Below, piece after piece: positions 24,806 to 34,093 of a DNA stretch of 36,162 nt. The DNA comes from Budvicia diplopodorum (GTDB lineage Bacteria; Pseudomonadota; Gammaproteobacteria; Enterobacterales; Enterobacteriaceae). A program made the position numbers and the translations under genes. The notes under the pieces were generated by a model. It saw only the letters and a program-made list of their open reading frames with translations. It was not told where the DNA came from and ran no database searches. The DNA is taken from positions 1-36,162 of the forward strand of contig NZ_WOYF01000022.1 in assembly GCF_009800925.1 (NCBI RefSeq), written 5' to 3'. Positions within the stretch are counted from its first letter, which is position 1; every line of letters starts with the position of its first letter.

Positions 24806-25890
24806 AGCTGGGTCTCCAGCCATGAAATCCACGCGTCCATGCCTTCACCACTGCTGGCAGAAAGCTGGATAACCTGAATGTTTGGATTGATCCGGCGGGC
24901 GTTAGCGATACAGGCCTCAACGTCAAAATGCAGATAAGGCAATAAATCTATCTTGTTGAGAATCATCAGCCCAGAAGCGGCAAACATATGCGGGTACTTC
25001 AGCGGCTTATCTTCACCTTCGGTCACTGACAGAACCGCTACCTTAGCGCGCTCGCCTAAGTCAAAGCTGGCCGGGCACACTAAGTTACCGACGTTCTCAA
25101 TAAACAGCAGGCTTTTTTCTTTCAGTTCAAGGCGCAAAGCCGCGTCTTGAACCATTTGAGCGTCCAGATGGCAGCCCTTGCCGGTATTGACCTGAATGGC
25201 CGGAACGCCGGTAGCGCGAATGCGTTCGGCATCATTGGTGGTTTGCTGATCGCCTTCAATAACGGCGCAGGATACGCGCTCACGCAGGCGCATCAGGGTT
25301 TCAGTCAGTAACGTAGTTTTGCCTGAACCGGGGCTAGAAACCAGATTCAATGCCAGAATATGCTTACCGGCAAAGTAGTCACGGTTATGTTCTGCCAGAT
25401 GGTTATTTTTACTCAGCACGTCCATTTCAATCTGTAGCATGCGACGCTGGCTCATGCCCGGTGCGTGGGTTCCGGCTTCGCCTTTACCGTAATCTAAATC
25501 TTTTTCTACCGCCGACTCACTCGGGCGAAATTTGCCCTCATCCAGTTCAAACTCAACGTCCACATCGCCCATTTTGGTGGCCATGGTGGTGTTGTGAACG
25601 TGGTGATGCACATCGCCCTGATGGTGATAATGGTGATGAATAATCACGGTACGCGGCTGGTGTGCGTCATCGTGATGACGGTGGCCGTGCGAATGGTCAT
25701 GTTGATGGCCGTGTTTGTGTGCGTGTTTATGTTCACCATCGTGGTGGTGAGCATGACCGTGCTCATGATGGTCATGACCATCATGATGATCGTGGTCGTG
25801 ATGATGTTCATGTCCGTGAGAGTGAGAATGCACGTGGTCGTCGCCTTCAATTCGCTGCTCACCGGCAGCACATCCGCAAGTACTACACAT
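24796..25890 (-). CDS. hypB: HypB nickel GTPase with a very large histidine-rich region
   Basis: The 364-residue protein begins with the high-affinity nickel motif MCSTCGC (CxxCGC). Residues 19-99 contain 40 histidines, arranged as HxHxH, HHH and HDHH runs. The GTPase domain follows: P-loop SSPGSGKTT (185-193), the metal-site [19 protein letters not shown] and NKIDLLPY. It delivers nickel to HybC together with HypA. E. coli HypB (290) lacks the His tract; other bacteria have 'nickelin' HypB with His tracts used for nickel storage. GGGAGAT precedes ATG. Confidence 0.96.
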   Translation of the reverse strand: MCSTCGCAAGEQRIEGDDHVHSHSHGHEHHHDHDHHDGHDHHEHGHAHHHDGEHKHAHKHGHQHDHSHGHRHHDDAHQPRTVIIHHHYHHQGDVHHHVHNTTMATKMGDVDVEFELDEGKFRPSESAVEKDLDYGKGEAGTHAPGMSQRRMLQIEMDVLSKNNHLAEHNRDYFAGKHILALNLVSSPGSGKTTLLTETLMRLRERVSCAVIEGDQQTTNDAERIRATGVPAIQVNTGKGCHLDAQMVQDAALRLELKEKSLLFIENVGNLVCPASFDLGERAKVAVLSVTEGEDKPLKYPHMFAASGLMILNKIDLLPYLHFDVEACIANARRINPNIQVIQLSASSGEGMDAWISWLETQLCV

Positions 25891-25965
25891 ATGGTTATCT
25901 CCCTTCAGGACATTATCTGTAACTAAACTTTGAGTGATTAACTAGGAACGCCGTTTATCAGGCGA

Positions 25966-26307
25966 TTATTCAACTTCCAGCTCTTTAATTTGCAGGCTAT
26001 CACCGCTATCAACCCGAAGGTTAAGACCCTGGCATTCAGGGCACTGAGCTTCATGTTGAGAAATTTCAATCTCTTTACTGCAGTCCCAGCACCAGGCTTT
26101 GGCTGGCCTATGGATAATATGCAGTTTACAGCCGTCCGCCACGGTGCCGCGGCAGACAATATCAAAGCAGAAGCGCAGCGAACTTTCTTCAATGCACGAC
26201 AGCGCACCCAACTCTAACCATACGCCCGTCACACGCTTTACGCCATGTTGCTGAGCCTGATTTTCAATAATTTCTAAGGTGCTTTCACACAGTGACACTT
26301 CATGCAT
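25966..26307 (-). CDS. hybF: Hydrogenase nickel insertion protein HypA/HybF
   Basis: The 113-residue protein starts MHEVSLCEST (nickel-binding M1-H2-E3) and has a zinc site C73-x2-C76 (CWDC) and C89-x2-C92 (CPEC). It passes nickel to the large subunit with HypB. Its position after hybE corresponds to hybF in E. coli; hypA would be an equally valid name. Its start overlaps the hybE stop by 8 bases; 75 nt separate it from hypB. Confidence 0.94.
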   Translation of the reverse strand: MHEVSLCESTLEIIENQAQQHGVKRVTGVWLELGALSCIEESSLRFCFDIVCRGTVADGCKLHIIHRPAKAWCWDCSKEIEISQHEAQCPECQGLNLRVDSGDSLQIKELEVE

Positions 26308-26791
26308 TGCCGCAGTTCCTACGGCCGGTCAACAGTGCCCGCCGTCCTAGTTGCGTTGGTGCATCAGGGTCGCTGACGGGAATCGACAGCAGCATGCGCG
26401 AGCAGTCATCGGCTAACTGTACGCCCTGTTCCGGCGTCAGATTATGGTCCAGCGGCGACATGAGTGAACAGGTCAGATATTGGCGAATGCCGTCTAACTC
26501 GCCGACGGTAAAGGTCAGGTGGCCATAAGGCAGCGCTAAACCAATGCGATCGCTCATGGTGCGTAGCGGCCAGACCTGATCCGGCCCGGGAAGGATTACT
26601 GCGCTGAGCATCCAAGGCGTTACTATGCAGCTAAACCACTGGCCTTCAAAAAGCTTAAAGCCGGAAACGTGCACCGGCATTTGAGTGTGAAGAAACGAGA
26701 GGTTGTGCATTGCCTTATCAGACACAGTCTGAAAAGCCGACTGCACAAGGGCAGTCGGATCGTCGATGTAGCCGTAAATCTCATTAGTCAT
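26300..26791 (-). CDS. hybE: Hydrogenase-2 assembly chaperone HybE
   Basis: The 163-residue protein starts MTNEIYGYIDDPTALVQSAF and matches E. coli HybE along its length (LFEGQWFSCIVTPWMLSAV, LPYGHLTFTVGELDG, QYLTCSLMSPL, GRRALLTGRR). It binds the HybO precursor and delays Tat export until the enzyme is assembled (E. coli knowledge). ATG 26791, one base after the hybD stop, was preferred to the upstream in-frame start at 26830, which would lie inside hybD. Confidence 0.94.
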   Translation of the reverse strand: MTNEIYGYIDDPTALVQSAFQTVSDKAMHNLSFLHTQMPVHVSGFKLFEGQWFSCIVTPWMLSAVILPGPDQVWPLRTMSDRIGLALPYGHLTFTVGELDGIRQYLTCSLMSPLDHNLTPEQGVQLADDCSRMLLSIPVSDPDAPTQLGRRALLTGRRNCGNA

Positions 26792-26792
26792 A

Positions 26793-27290
26793 TTAAACGC
26801 CTTCGGTAGGTTTTTTAGCCACCACTTCAACGCCGGATGAACGCAAAGCGGCGATCACCTCAGCCAGAGCCGGTTCTAAAACGGCGGCAACCGTCGGAGT
26901 TAAGCCAATGTGCGGCTCAAGAGATTCAGGAATAACGCCAACAAGGGTCAATTTACGGGGGAATTCCCCCGTAAATCGGAGCGCCGACAGAACGTCGGAC
27001 AAACCTAACTGATGCGGGGATATTTTATTAGTAAAAAGCGCAGGCACTTCTTCATCACGCAATATCATGATGGTTCCCGGCGTCCGCTTTTTGGACACAA
27101 CGGCATCGGCGATAATTAAATGATCGCGGTCTGCCATATCGCCCAACAGTTCCATGCCGGCGGTTCCACCGTCAAGAACTTCAACGTAGTCCGGTAAGTG
27201 GTAGTTTTGTTCCAGTGCTTCAACGATACGCACACCAATGGCTTCGTCCGTTAACAGCACATTACCCACGCCTAATACTAATATCCGCAT
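26793..27290 (-). CDS. hybD: Hydrogenase-2 maturation protease HybD
   Basis: The 165-residue endopeptidase starts MRILVLGVGNVLLTDEAIGV. Its nickel-sensing residues E16, D62 and H93 occupy the same numbers as in E. coli HybD. It cuts the C-terminal extension of HybC once nickel is in place. Its ATG overlaps the hybC stop (TGATG). Confidence 0.95.
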   Translation of the reverse strand: MRILVLGVGNVLLTDEAIGVRIVEALEQNYHLPDYVEVLDGGTAGMELLGDMADRDHLIIADAVVSKKRTPGTIMILRDEEVPALFTNKISPHQLGLSDVLSALRFTGEFPRKLTLVGVIPESLEPHIGLTPTVAAVLEPALAEVIAALRSSGVEVVAKKPTEGV

Positions 27291-28993
27291 CAGAGAACCT
27301 TCACTCGTGTGACTTCGTTACCATCCGTATCAACCACGTGCACCGCGCACGCCATGCAAGGGTCAAACGAGTGGATGGTACGAACAACTTCCAGCGGCTT
27401 GTGTAAATCAGCAACCGGTGTACCTACCAGCGATTGCTCATACGGACCCACTTCGTTGTTGAAGTTACGCGGACCAGAGTTCCAGGTTGAAGGCACTACC
27501 GCCTGATAGTTATCAATTTTACCGTCTTTAATCACAATCCAGTGGGATAACATACCGCGTGAAACTTCAGCAAAACCAACGCCTTTAAAAGTACCGGTTG
27601 CAGGAATATTTGGTTTCACATAGGTGGTGTGATCGCCTTTACCAATGTTAGTAATTAACGCTTGATACTGATTATTCAAAATATCTCTCAGGCCACAGGC
27701 GTTAACGGTACGACCGATAATCCGCCCTAAGGTTGAGTGAAGCTGTTTCACTTCAATCGTGTTGCCGGTTAAGGTTTTGTAGATACCAATAATATCGGTT
27801 AAATGCTTTTTGGTTGGCTCATGATTGGCCGCCAGCTTACACAGCATGCTGGCCAGCGGACCCACTTCCACGGTTTTGCCGTAGAAGGTTGGCGATTTAA
27901 CCCATGAGTATTTCGCGTCAGCATCCCAGCCGGTGTAGTTAGGAATGGTCGTTCCTTCCCATGGAGCCTGAGGCTCTTCATCTTTATACCACGCGTGCTT
28001 AGCGCTCTCTTGGATGCCTTTAATCACAAATTCATCAGAGTGAGACGTAACCGGGCGATAGGTCGATAAATCACCATTGGTGATATAGCCGCCTTCCATA
28101 ATAAAGCTGCCGTTCTTACCGTCGGTCGGGAACTCTGGGGTGCTTAAGTAGTTAACGGCACCTTTACCCATTTCCAGCCATTCAGGATAAAACGCGGCAA
28201 TAACGGCGGTATCCACTTTATAAACCTGTTCAACAAAGTCGCCTAAGCGGTCGATAAACGATTTGATGTACATCAGGCGCTCAAGGTTCAGCGTACCTAA
28301 GCCGTCTAGGTTGATGGCATTGGCCACGCCGCCGACCGCTAAGTTCTGGATATGCGGAGTTTTACCGCCCAGTAAAGCAACGATGCGGCTGGCGTCACGC
28401 TGGCATTCCAGCGCCTGCAGGTAGTGAGCCACGGCAATCAGGTTGACTTCCGGCGGCAGTTTCATCGCCGGATGACCCCAGTAGCCGTTGGCAAAAATGC
28501 CTAACTGACCGCTGGCAACCAGATCTTTGATCTTATTCTGGACCTTAGTGAACTCTGCCGCGCTGTTCAGTGACCATGAAGAAACGCCTTTCAGCAAAGC
28601 TTCGGCCTTAGCCGGATCGGCCTTCAGGGCGGAAGTAATATCTACCCAGTCCAGCGCAGATAGTTGATAGAAATGGACGATATGGTCATGGGTCATATGC
28701 GCCGCTAATATCAGGTTACGGATATATTGAGCATTGAGCGGAACATCGATGTTTAACGCACTTTCAGCCGCGCGCACGGAAGCAATGGCGTGGGTGGTAG
28801 TACATACGCCACAAATACGCTGCACAATCATCCATGCATCGCGGGGATCTTTTCCTTTCAGGATCTCTTCCATTCCGCGCCACATCGTACCGGATGCCCA
28901 TGCTTTAGTAACTTTCCCGTTTTCAATTTCGCAATCGATGCGTAAGTGGCCTTCGATGCGGGTTACCGGGTCAATGGTGATACGTTGGCTCAT
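27290..28993 (-). CDS. hybC: [NiFe] hydrogenase-2 large (catalytic) subunit HybC
   Basis: The 567-residue subunit has both nickel-binding cysteine pairs: C61/C64 in RICGVCTTTH and C546/C549 in DPCMACAVH. HybD should cut after H552, removing a 15-residue tail (VVDTDGNEVTRVKVL). It oxidises H2 in the periplasm and passes electrons to HybO. The pair is Cys-Cys, with no selenocysteine. Length equals that of E. coli HybC. It overlaps hybB by 4 bases. Confidence 0.97.
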   Translation of the reverse strand: MSQRITIDPVTRIEGHLRIDCEIENGKVTKAWASGTMWRGMEEILKGKDPRDAWMIVQRICGVCTTTHAIASVRAAESALNIDVPLNAQYIRNLILAAHMTHDHIVHFYQLSALDWVDITSALKADPAKAEALLKGVSSWSLNSAAEFTKVQNKIKDLVASGQLGIFANGYWGHPAMKLPPEVNLIAVAHYLQALECQRDASRIVALLGGKTPHIQNLAVGGVANAINLDGLGTLNLERLMYIKSFIDRLGDFVEQVYKVDTAVIAAFYPEWLEMGKGAVNYLSTPEFPTDGKNGSFIMEGGYITNGDLSTYRPVTSHSDEFVIKGIQESAKHAWYKDEEPQAPWEGTTIPNYTGWDADAKYSWVKSPTFYGKTVEVGPLASMLCKLAANHEPTKKHLTDIIGIYKTLTGNTIEVKQLHSTLGRIIGRTVNACGLRDILNNQYQALITNIGKGDHTTYVKPNIPATGTFKGVGFAEVSRGMLSHWIVIKDGKIDNYQAVVPSTWNSGPRNFNNEVGPYEQSLVGTPVADLHKPLEVVRTIHSFDPCMACAVHVVDTDGNEVTRVKVL

Positions 28994-30171
28994 ACTTTAC
29001 TAGCCTCTTGATTCTTATTAATGGTTCTTAGAGAAGGAATAATCGGCAGCAGACGAACCAGCAAGATATAGGCACATACCTCGATAGCCACAAAGCCAAT
29101 TGAAATTAATATTTCTTCCCAGCTTGGGAAGTAGTGATAACCGCCACCCGGATTAAACGAGACTAATGAGTAGCACATACGCCACGTTGCGCAGCCCAGT
29201 AGCATGCTTAACGCACCAATAAACAGCATGCGTGAATCTCTACGGAATTTATCCAAACGGAAAATCACTAACGGGAAAATCAGCAGTGCACTTTCAATCC
29301 AGAACAGGACTGAATAGAAGTCAAAGGCGAAGATATACGCTAGCTTTCCGCGATAAATAAGTTCACCAAAGCGCACCACTAAGAATAGTGTCAGAAAAAT
29401 GCTCAAGATGTTCATCAGCTTGGTGAACAGGTCTCGCTCATTTTGCCCTTTCCCTCTCAGGCCGGTCTGTACTAAAGAACCCTCAAATATGACAATCGAG
29501 AAGCCCATAATAAATGCAGTCAGCAGCGAGAATAGTGGCAACATTTCATAGCTCTGCCAGATCGGGTTAACCTTATTGCCCGCCGCAATCATCAGCGAGC
29601 CCATCGATGACTGGTGCATGGTCGGTAACAAAGCGCCTAGCGCGATAATAAAGAACATCGCTTTATTAATGCGCTTAAGAGAAACCTTCCATCCCAAACG
29701 TTCTAACAGGGCAGGGGCAAATTCCAGCGCCATGATTGCGATATAGATGGTCATACATACCGCAGTTTCAAACAGCACTGAGTTAACGTTGAAATGACCC
29801 GGAATATAGAAATAAGGCAGGTTCCAGTAACGGCCCACGTCGATGGTGATAGATAAACCACCCAACGAGTAACCGAACAGGCTAGCCAGTAACGCCGGGC
29901 GAACCAACGGATGGTATTCGCCTTTGTTACAGACATAAACCAACCAGGCTAATGCCCAACCGCCACAGGCAAAGCCGGTGCCGATAAGCAGGTCAAAGGC
30001 AATCCAGATCCCCCACGGATAACCGCCGTTCAGATCCGATACCGAACCCAGACCGAATACCAAACGCTTCACCATAAAGATCAGACATAGCACAATCAGC
30101 GGCCCGAAAACCACAATCGGCCAGCTGACTAGTTTTCCACCCAATGGCACTGGCTTATGATGCGTCGTCAT
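28990..30171 (-). CDS. hybB: Hydrogenase-2 membrane subunit HybB (NrfD/PsrC family)
   Basis: This 393-residue integral membrane protein has about ten hydrophobic segments; [20 protein letters not shown] and [16 protein letters not shown] are nearly identical to E. coli HybB. It links the hydrogenase to the quinone pool and may conserve proton-motive force. ATG 30171 ([14 protein letters not shown]), with GGAGACGAGC before it, is chosen over the in-frame ATG at 30201. It overlaps the hybA 3' end by 17 bases. Confidence 0.95.
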   Translation of the reverse strand: MTTHHKPVPLGGKLVSWPIVVFGPLIVLCLIFMVKRLVFGLGSVSDLNGGYPWGIWIAFDLLIGTGFACGGWALAWLVYVCNKGEYHPLVRPALLASLFGYSLGGLSITIDVGRYWNLPYFYIPGHFNVNSVLFETAVCMTIYIAIMALEFAPALLERLGWKVSLKRINKAMFFIIALGALLPTMHQSSMGSLMIAAGNKVNPIWQSYEMLPLFSLLTAFIMGFSIVIFEGSLVQTGLRGKGQNERDLFTKLMNILSIFLTLFLVVRFGELIYRGKLAYIFAFDFYSVLFWIESALLIFPLVIFRLDKFRRDSRMLFIGALSMLLGCATWRMCYSLVSFNPGGGYHYFPSWEEILISIGFVAIEVCAYILLVRLLPIIPSLRTINKNQEASKV

Positions 30172-31147
30172 GCTCGTCTCCTTCTTCGTCGTGGTGGTCA
30201 TTTTTACTGTTACGCCGAACCAACACGGTTAAGCCAGCTAAAACGGCCAACGGCAGCATCATGCCTTTGTAAATCGTATGCTGAATGTTTTCAGAACGTG
30301 CGCCGGTAGAGAGTTCATCAAGCTTCGGTAAATCAAAGTTTTCATATGGAACGCCGCTAAGCACCAAAACCTGAGTACCGCCGCCCTCTTTCTCACCGTA
30401 TAGGTGTGGATGATAGTGCGGAACCGTATGCAGATAACCGTCGTTGCTTTGCAAAGTCTGGCGAGGGAAGCTGTATTGGTCTCCGGGCGTTAGCGCTAAA
30501 CGTTTTTTGGCTTCAGCCATTAGCTCTTCCCGAGTACCAAAAATTACCGCGCCCGCAGGGCAAACTTCTACACAGCCCGGCAGCCCGCCTTTGTCTAAAC
30601 GTTCCACGCCCTTCTGATTACACAGTTCACACTTATGTAATGCGCCGAACGGGTTATCATAGTCATACTTAGGAACGTTGTACGGGCAGCCCACCATGCA
30701 GTAACGACAGCCGGTACACACATCGGCGTTATAGTGAACGATACCGGTCTTAGGATCTTTCCTCAGAGCCGAAACCGGACAAACGGAAACGCAGTTCGGG
30801 TCCACGCAGTGCATGCACTGCTTTTTGATATAGGCGTAGCCGTCTTTTTCTTGATCCTTATTAACGCCAGTGCCGGAGCTCCAGACCTGAATAATATTAT
30901 TGGTATAAGGAGACAGCTTGTCGTTATTTGACCAAGTTTGCGGACCTTTCGCGTTACGCTGAGGATGATTAATGTCCTGACACTTAGTCACACAGGCCTG
31001 ACAGCCCACGCACAGCGTCGAATCATACAGCATGCCCAAAGCGCCCGGAATGGGAGGCCTGTTTTCGGCAGACGCCTGACAGGCAGAAGTACTACCCGCT
31101 AACAGTGCACCGCCTGAAGCTAATTTGAGAAAATTGCGTCTATCCAC
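30155..31147 (-). CDS. hybA: Hydrogenase-2 ferredoxin-type subunit HybA
   Basis: The 330-residue protein has a twin-arginine leader ([18 protein letters not shown]), four clusters of Fe-S cysteines ([46 protein letters not shown]...CVEVCP) and a C-terminal membrane helix ([15 protein letters not shown], about residues 292-306). The last residues are His/Asp/Glu-rich. It carries electrons from HybO to HybB. 2 nt separate it from hybO. Confidence 0.96.
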   Translation of the reverse strand: MDRRNFLKLASGGALLAGSTSACQASAENRPPIPGALGMLYDSTLCVGCQACVTKCQDINHPQRNAKGPQTWSNNDKLSPYTNNIIQVWSSGTGVNKDQEKDGYAYIKKQCMHCVDPNCVSVCPVSALRKDPKTGIVHYNADVCTGCRYCMVGCPYNVPKYDYDNPFGALHKCELCNQKGVERLDKGGLPGCVEVCPAGAVIFGTREELMAEAKKRLALTPGDQYSFPRQTLQSNDGYLHTVPHYHPHLYGEKEGGGTQVLVLSGVPYENFDLPKLDELSTGARSENIQHTIYKGMMLPLAVLAGLTVLVRRNSKNDHHDEEGDEHDDAS

Positions 31148-31149
31148 GG

Positions 31150-32268
31150 TTATTCTCCCCGTGAGTCAGCATCGTCTTTCTTTTGCTGACGTCCAAGTTC
31201 ACGAACCGTCATCACGCTGACGCCAGCAACCAGACCCACAATACCGCCAATCAGGCCAATAGCCGTTGGCGATACGATGCCGCCTTCTTTGTTGCCGACG
31301 TCCGGCTTGTCAGCCCGCGGCGTTGGATTTTCAACGCTGGCCAACTGGTGAATCCCTTTATGGAAACCGACGCCTTCTTCATTACAGCCATAGCACGGAT
31401 GGCCGATAGCAACGGGCCAAACGCCGCCGACATCACAGAATTGTTGTGTCGAGCAGTTACCATAAGTCTCAGGGCCTTTACAGCCTAAATGATACAGACA
31501 CCATCCTTGGCGATGACCGTCATCACCAAACTCTTTGGCAAAACGACCGGCGTCAAAGTGAGGGCGACGCTCGCAGTGTTCATGGATTAAACGGCCATAG
31601 GCAAAGGTCGGCCGATTTTTAGCATCTAACTTAGGAGCCTTTCCAAAGGTAATAATGTGGGCCACGGTGGCTAAGAAGTTATGCGGATTCGGCGGGCAGC
31701 CCGGAATATTAATCACGGTTTTACCCGGTAAAACTGCCTGTAGGCCAACGGCTCCAGTTGGGTTATCTCCGGCAGCGGCTACGCCGCCCCACGCGGCACA
31801 AGAACCTATCGCGATAATCGCAGCAGCGCCCTCAGCGGCATGACGAATATGTTCAATGATCGGCTTGCCGGCCACGATGCAATAAATGCCATCGTCTTTT
31901 AGCGGAATTGAGCCATCAACAACCAGAACGTATTGGCCTTTATATTTCTCAATTGCATTATGTTTATTTTCTTCTGCCTGCTCACCAAATGCGGCCGACA
32001 GCACTTCATGATACTCAAGAGAGATAGTATCCAACAGGAGGTTTTCAATGGTTGGATGGGTTGCTCGTAAGAGTGATTCGGTACATCCCGTACACTCCTG
32101 AGCGCCGATCCAGATAACCGGTGGGCGCTGTGGGCTACTCACTGATTGCGCAATTTCAGCTGCTGCATTAGCACTTAAACCCATCGTCGCGGCAAGCGCA
32201 GTACACAGCTTCATAAAATCACGGCGATTAATACCGTGGGAAGGCAGAAGAGGATTTTCTTCTATCAT
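31150..32268 (-). CDS. hybO: [NiFe] hydrogenase-2 small subunit HybO
   Basis: The 372-residue subunit has a Tat signal ([10 protein letters not shown]15-R16), the proximal-cluster motif [11 protein letters not shown], then [15 protein letters not shown], and the medial/distal-cluster cysteines in [19 protein letters not shown] and [12 protein letters not shown]-terminal helix ([19 protein letters not shown]) anchors it. ATG 32268 follows AAAGGAA and is aligned with the E. coli start; the longer in-frame reading to 32349 was rejected. It is the first gene of an 11-gene operon extending to hypE. Confidence 0.97.
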   Translation of the reverse strand: MIEENPLLPSHGINRRDFMKLCTALAATMGLSANAAAEIAQSVSSPQRPPVIWIGAQECTGCTESLLRATHPTIENLLLDTISLEYHEVLSAAFGEQAEENKHNAIEKYKGQYVLVVDGSIPLKDDGIYCIVAGKPIIEHIRHAAEGAAAIIAIGSCAAWGGVAAAGDNPTGAVGLQAVLPGKTVINIPGCPPNPHNFLATVAHIITFGKAPKLDAKNRPTFAYGRLIHEHCERRPHFDAGRFAKEFGDDGHRQGWCLYHLGCKGPETYGNCSTQQFCDVGGVWPVAIGHPCYGCNEEGVGFHKGIHQLASVENPTPRADKPDVGNKEGGIVSPTAIGLIGGIVGLVAGVSVMTVRELGRQQKKDDADSRGE

Positions 32269-32329
32269 TATAATTATTCCTTTACCGTGGCTAACGACAT
32301 TGTTCATTACATACAAATTAAGTGGGCAG

Positions 32330-32370
32330 ATGTTAGGCCTATGAAACAAACTCTATTTGATCTTTATCAA
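32330..32370 (-). promoter_or_regulatory. FNR-dependent promoter of the hyb-hyp operon
   Basis: TTGATCTTTATCAA (32357-32370) is a perfect match to TTGAT-N4-ATCAA and is a palindrome. A -10 TAACAT on the minus strand (32330-32335) predicts a start near 32322, putting the FNR centre at about -41, the class II position. No -35 box is needed in that arrangement. This fits anaerobic expression of hydrogenase-2. Confidence 0.8.
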
Positions 32371-33165
32371 ACACCGTGAAACATAGGGCAAATTTTTCAT
32401 TTATGTGTGACTAAAAACGATTCAGCAAATGCATATCCAGCACATAAAACCAACAATTATTTTAATAATTTGTAACATTAACTTATTTTATATAACCATC
32501 CTATATTATAATCAGAGCAATGTTCAAAATTATTGATATCGATCAGGAGTTATCTGGTTAGTATTTCTCATGTATTACTAAATGTGAATATTCTAATATC
32601 AATAAATTGAACAATTTTCATTCAGGTAAATAATCACGCTATAAAATATGAACACATTTGTGATTAACCGATAAACTGAGAATTTTCTAAAAAAATGACA
32701 AACCGATTGACATAGCCAAATACGCTCGACTGATTACCTCATCCATTAATGGAGTGGTAACGGCAACGACGCCATAGACATGTAAAAAACGAATGGTTTA
32801 AAAAAAATAAAAAATAGAAGTAATTTATGTCGTAACGCTGCTATAAAAATGAACAATCACAGGAAAATATATTCTATTATTATCAACAGACCGATTCATG
32901 GACAATCATTCATTAATGATTATTAGTTTCATACTCAATTTTATTTTCTAAGTAATTATGAAAAAAATTCATTTTACCTTTACTTAAATAAGAGAGAACA
33001 TATGTAAATATTGTTCTTACAGGAAGATAAATAAGTATGTAATATCATTTTTATTTAATGATTTCTCAGCATTAACTCATTAAATATAACTTCTTGTTAA
33101 TTAATATTTCATTATGTAATTAATTATTATTAAACATCTATTTAAACCAGATAACTGGAGGATCT
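32371..33165. other. Long AT-rich intergenic region between hybO and the regulator gene
   Basis: About 800 nt without a convincing ORF on either strand and strongly AT-rich. I note one palindrome, TCCATTAATGGA (32742-32753), flanked by TTACC (32734-32738) and GGTAA (32756-32760), an operator-like arrangement. The region probably contains control sequences for the membrane-tethered regulator. Confidence 0.6.
32734..32760. promoter_or_regulatory. Nested palindrome upstream of the ToxR-like gene
   Basis: TCCATTAATGGA is a perfect 12-bp palindrome, framed by the inverted words TTACC and GGTAA. It lies about 400 bp from the regulator start and the same distance from hybO, so its target is uncertain. 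Confidence 0.35.
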
Positions 33166-33915
33166 ATGCCCTTAGGATTCATAATAAATGACGATATTTT
33201 TTTTAACGATGAAATGCTCACAATGCAACAAATTAACAAAGGAAAACTTACTAATCTTTTTGGCGTAAGGGGGCGCTGCTTACTCTGCTTGTTAAACCAT
33301 CATGAACAAATAATTTCAAAAAAGACACTGTATTCAGAAGTTTGGGAACAATTTGGTTTATGCGTTAGTGACAACACACTTTTACAGACTATTTACGTCT
33401 TGCGAAAAGAGCTAAACGATATCGATCTGGATAGTCTTATATTAACAGTGCCACGCCTTGGTTACAAAATAAGCTCGAAATACAAAATCCGAAAAATAAC
33501 GGATGATGAAGTATCCCTTTGGCCTAATAGATTAGAGAATAAAGAGATAACAGAGGAAACTTATAATTTTGAAGCTTCCGTAGTAGAAAAGCACGACAGT
33601 AAAGCTTCGGTGAGCGCTGATTCGTTTAAGTTTCGGTTTAGGCTAAGCCACTATAAATACATTACTCTCCCCATTAAGATATGCATCTTCATTTCTTTGA
33701 CGGGAATAATACTCCACAATAATTTCCCCATAATAACTAACCAATACCCCACAAACATCCCTCATAAAATATCAAGTGATGATTTAACCAATATTATGCC
33801 AGGCATGATGAAAGTATATTTGGAATGTCAATGCAATGGCAAAGTTACCATCAAAAGTAATGAGTCTCTAAAATCATGCTCTTGTAACATATTAAGAATC
33901 AAACAGAATATATGA
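33166..33915 (+). CDS. Membrane-tethered winged-helix regulator, ToxR/CadC-like
   Basis: The 249-residue protein has an OmpR/PhoB-type winged-helix DNA-binding domain (about residues 1-107, with LLNHHEQIISKKTLYSEVW, SDNTLLQTIYVLRKEL as recognition helix region, and VPRLGYKI as wing), a charged linker, one membrane helix (about 167-186) and a short periplasmic tail of about 63 residues. The tail has four cysteines in two C-x-C pairs (C221/C223, C238/C240), possibly a disulfide or metal sensor. This layout is that of ToxR, CadC and related regulators. GGAGG (33157-33161) precedes ATG closely. It lies 178 nt before the chitinase gene, its likely target. AT-rich. Confidence 0.8.
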   Translation: MPLGFIINDDIFFNDEMLTMQQINKGKLTNLFGVRGRCLLCLLNHHEQIISKKTLYSEVWEQFGLCVSDNTLLQTIYVLRKELNDIDLDSLILTVPRLGYKISSKYKIRKITDDEVSLWPNRLENKEITEETYNFEASVVEKHDSKASVSADSFKFRFRLSHYKYITLPIKICIFISLTGIILHNNFPIITNQYPTNIPHKISSDDLTNIMPGMMKVYLECQCNGKVTIKSNESLKSCSCNILRIKQNI

Positions 33916-34093
33916 TGTTAGATTGTTTCAATTCAGGATCAAAATAAATTAATACAATCTAATAACGATAAGGCTAATTAAATATAATATATCCTGATTT
34001 AACTTATCAAATATTCATCCGCATGATGGTTGTTGCCGGAGTACTACATTCCTACCGGCAATGACATTCAATCAATTATGCGAGGACTAAATC

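Noticed and set aside
25594..25926. Plus-strand ORFs opposite hypB (Met/Val/His-rich)
   Set aside because: They are the antisense reading of the histidine-codon repeat in hypB.
27290..28993. Selenocysteine in the HybC nickel site
   Set aside because: All four nickel ligands are ordinary cysteine codons and there is no internal TGA.
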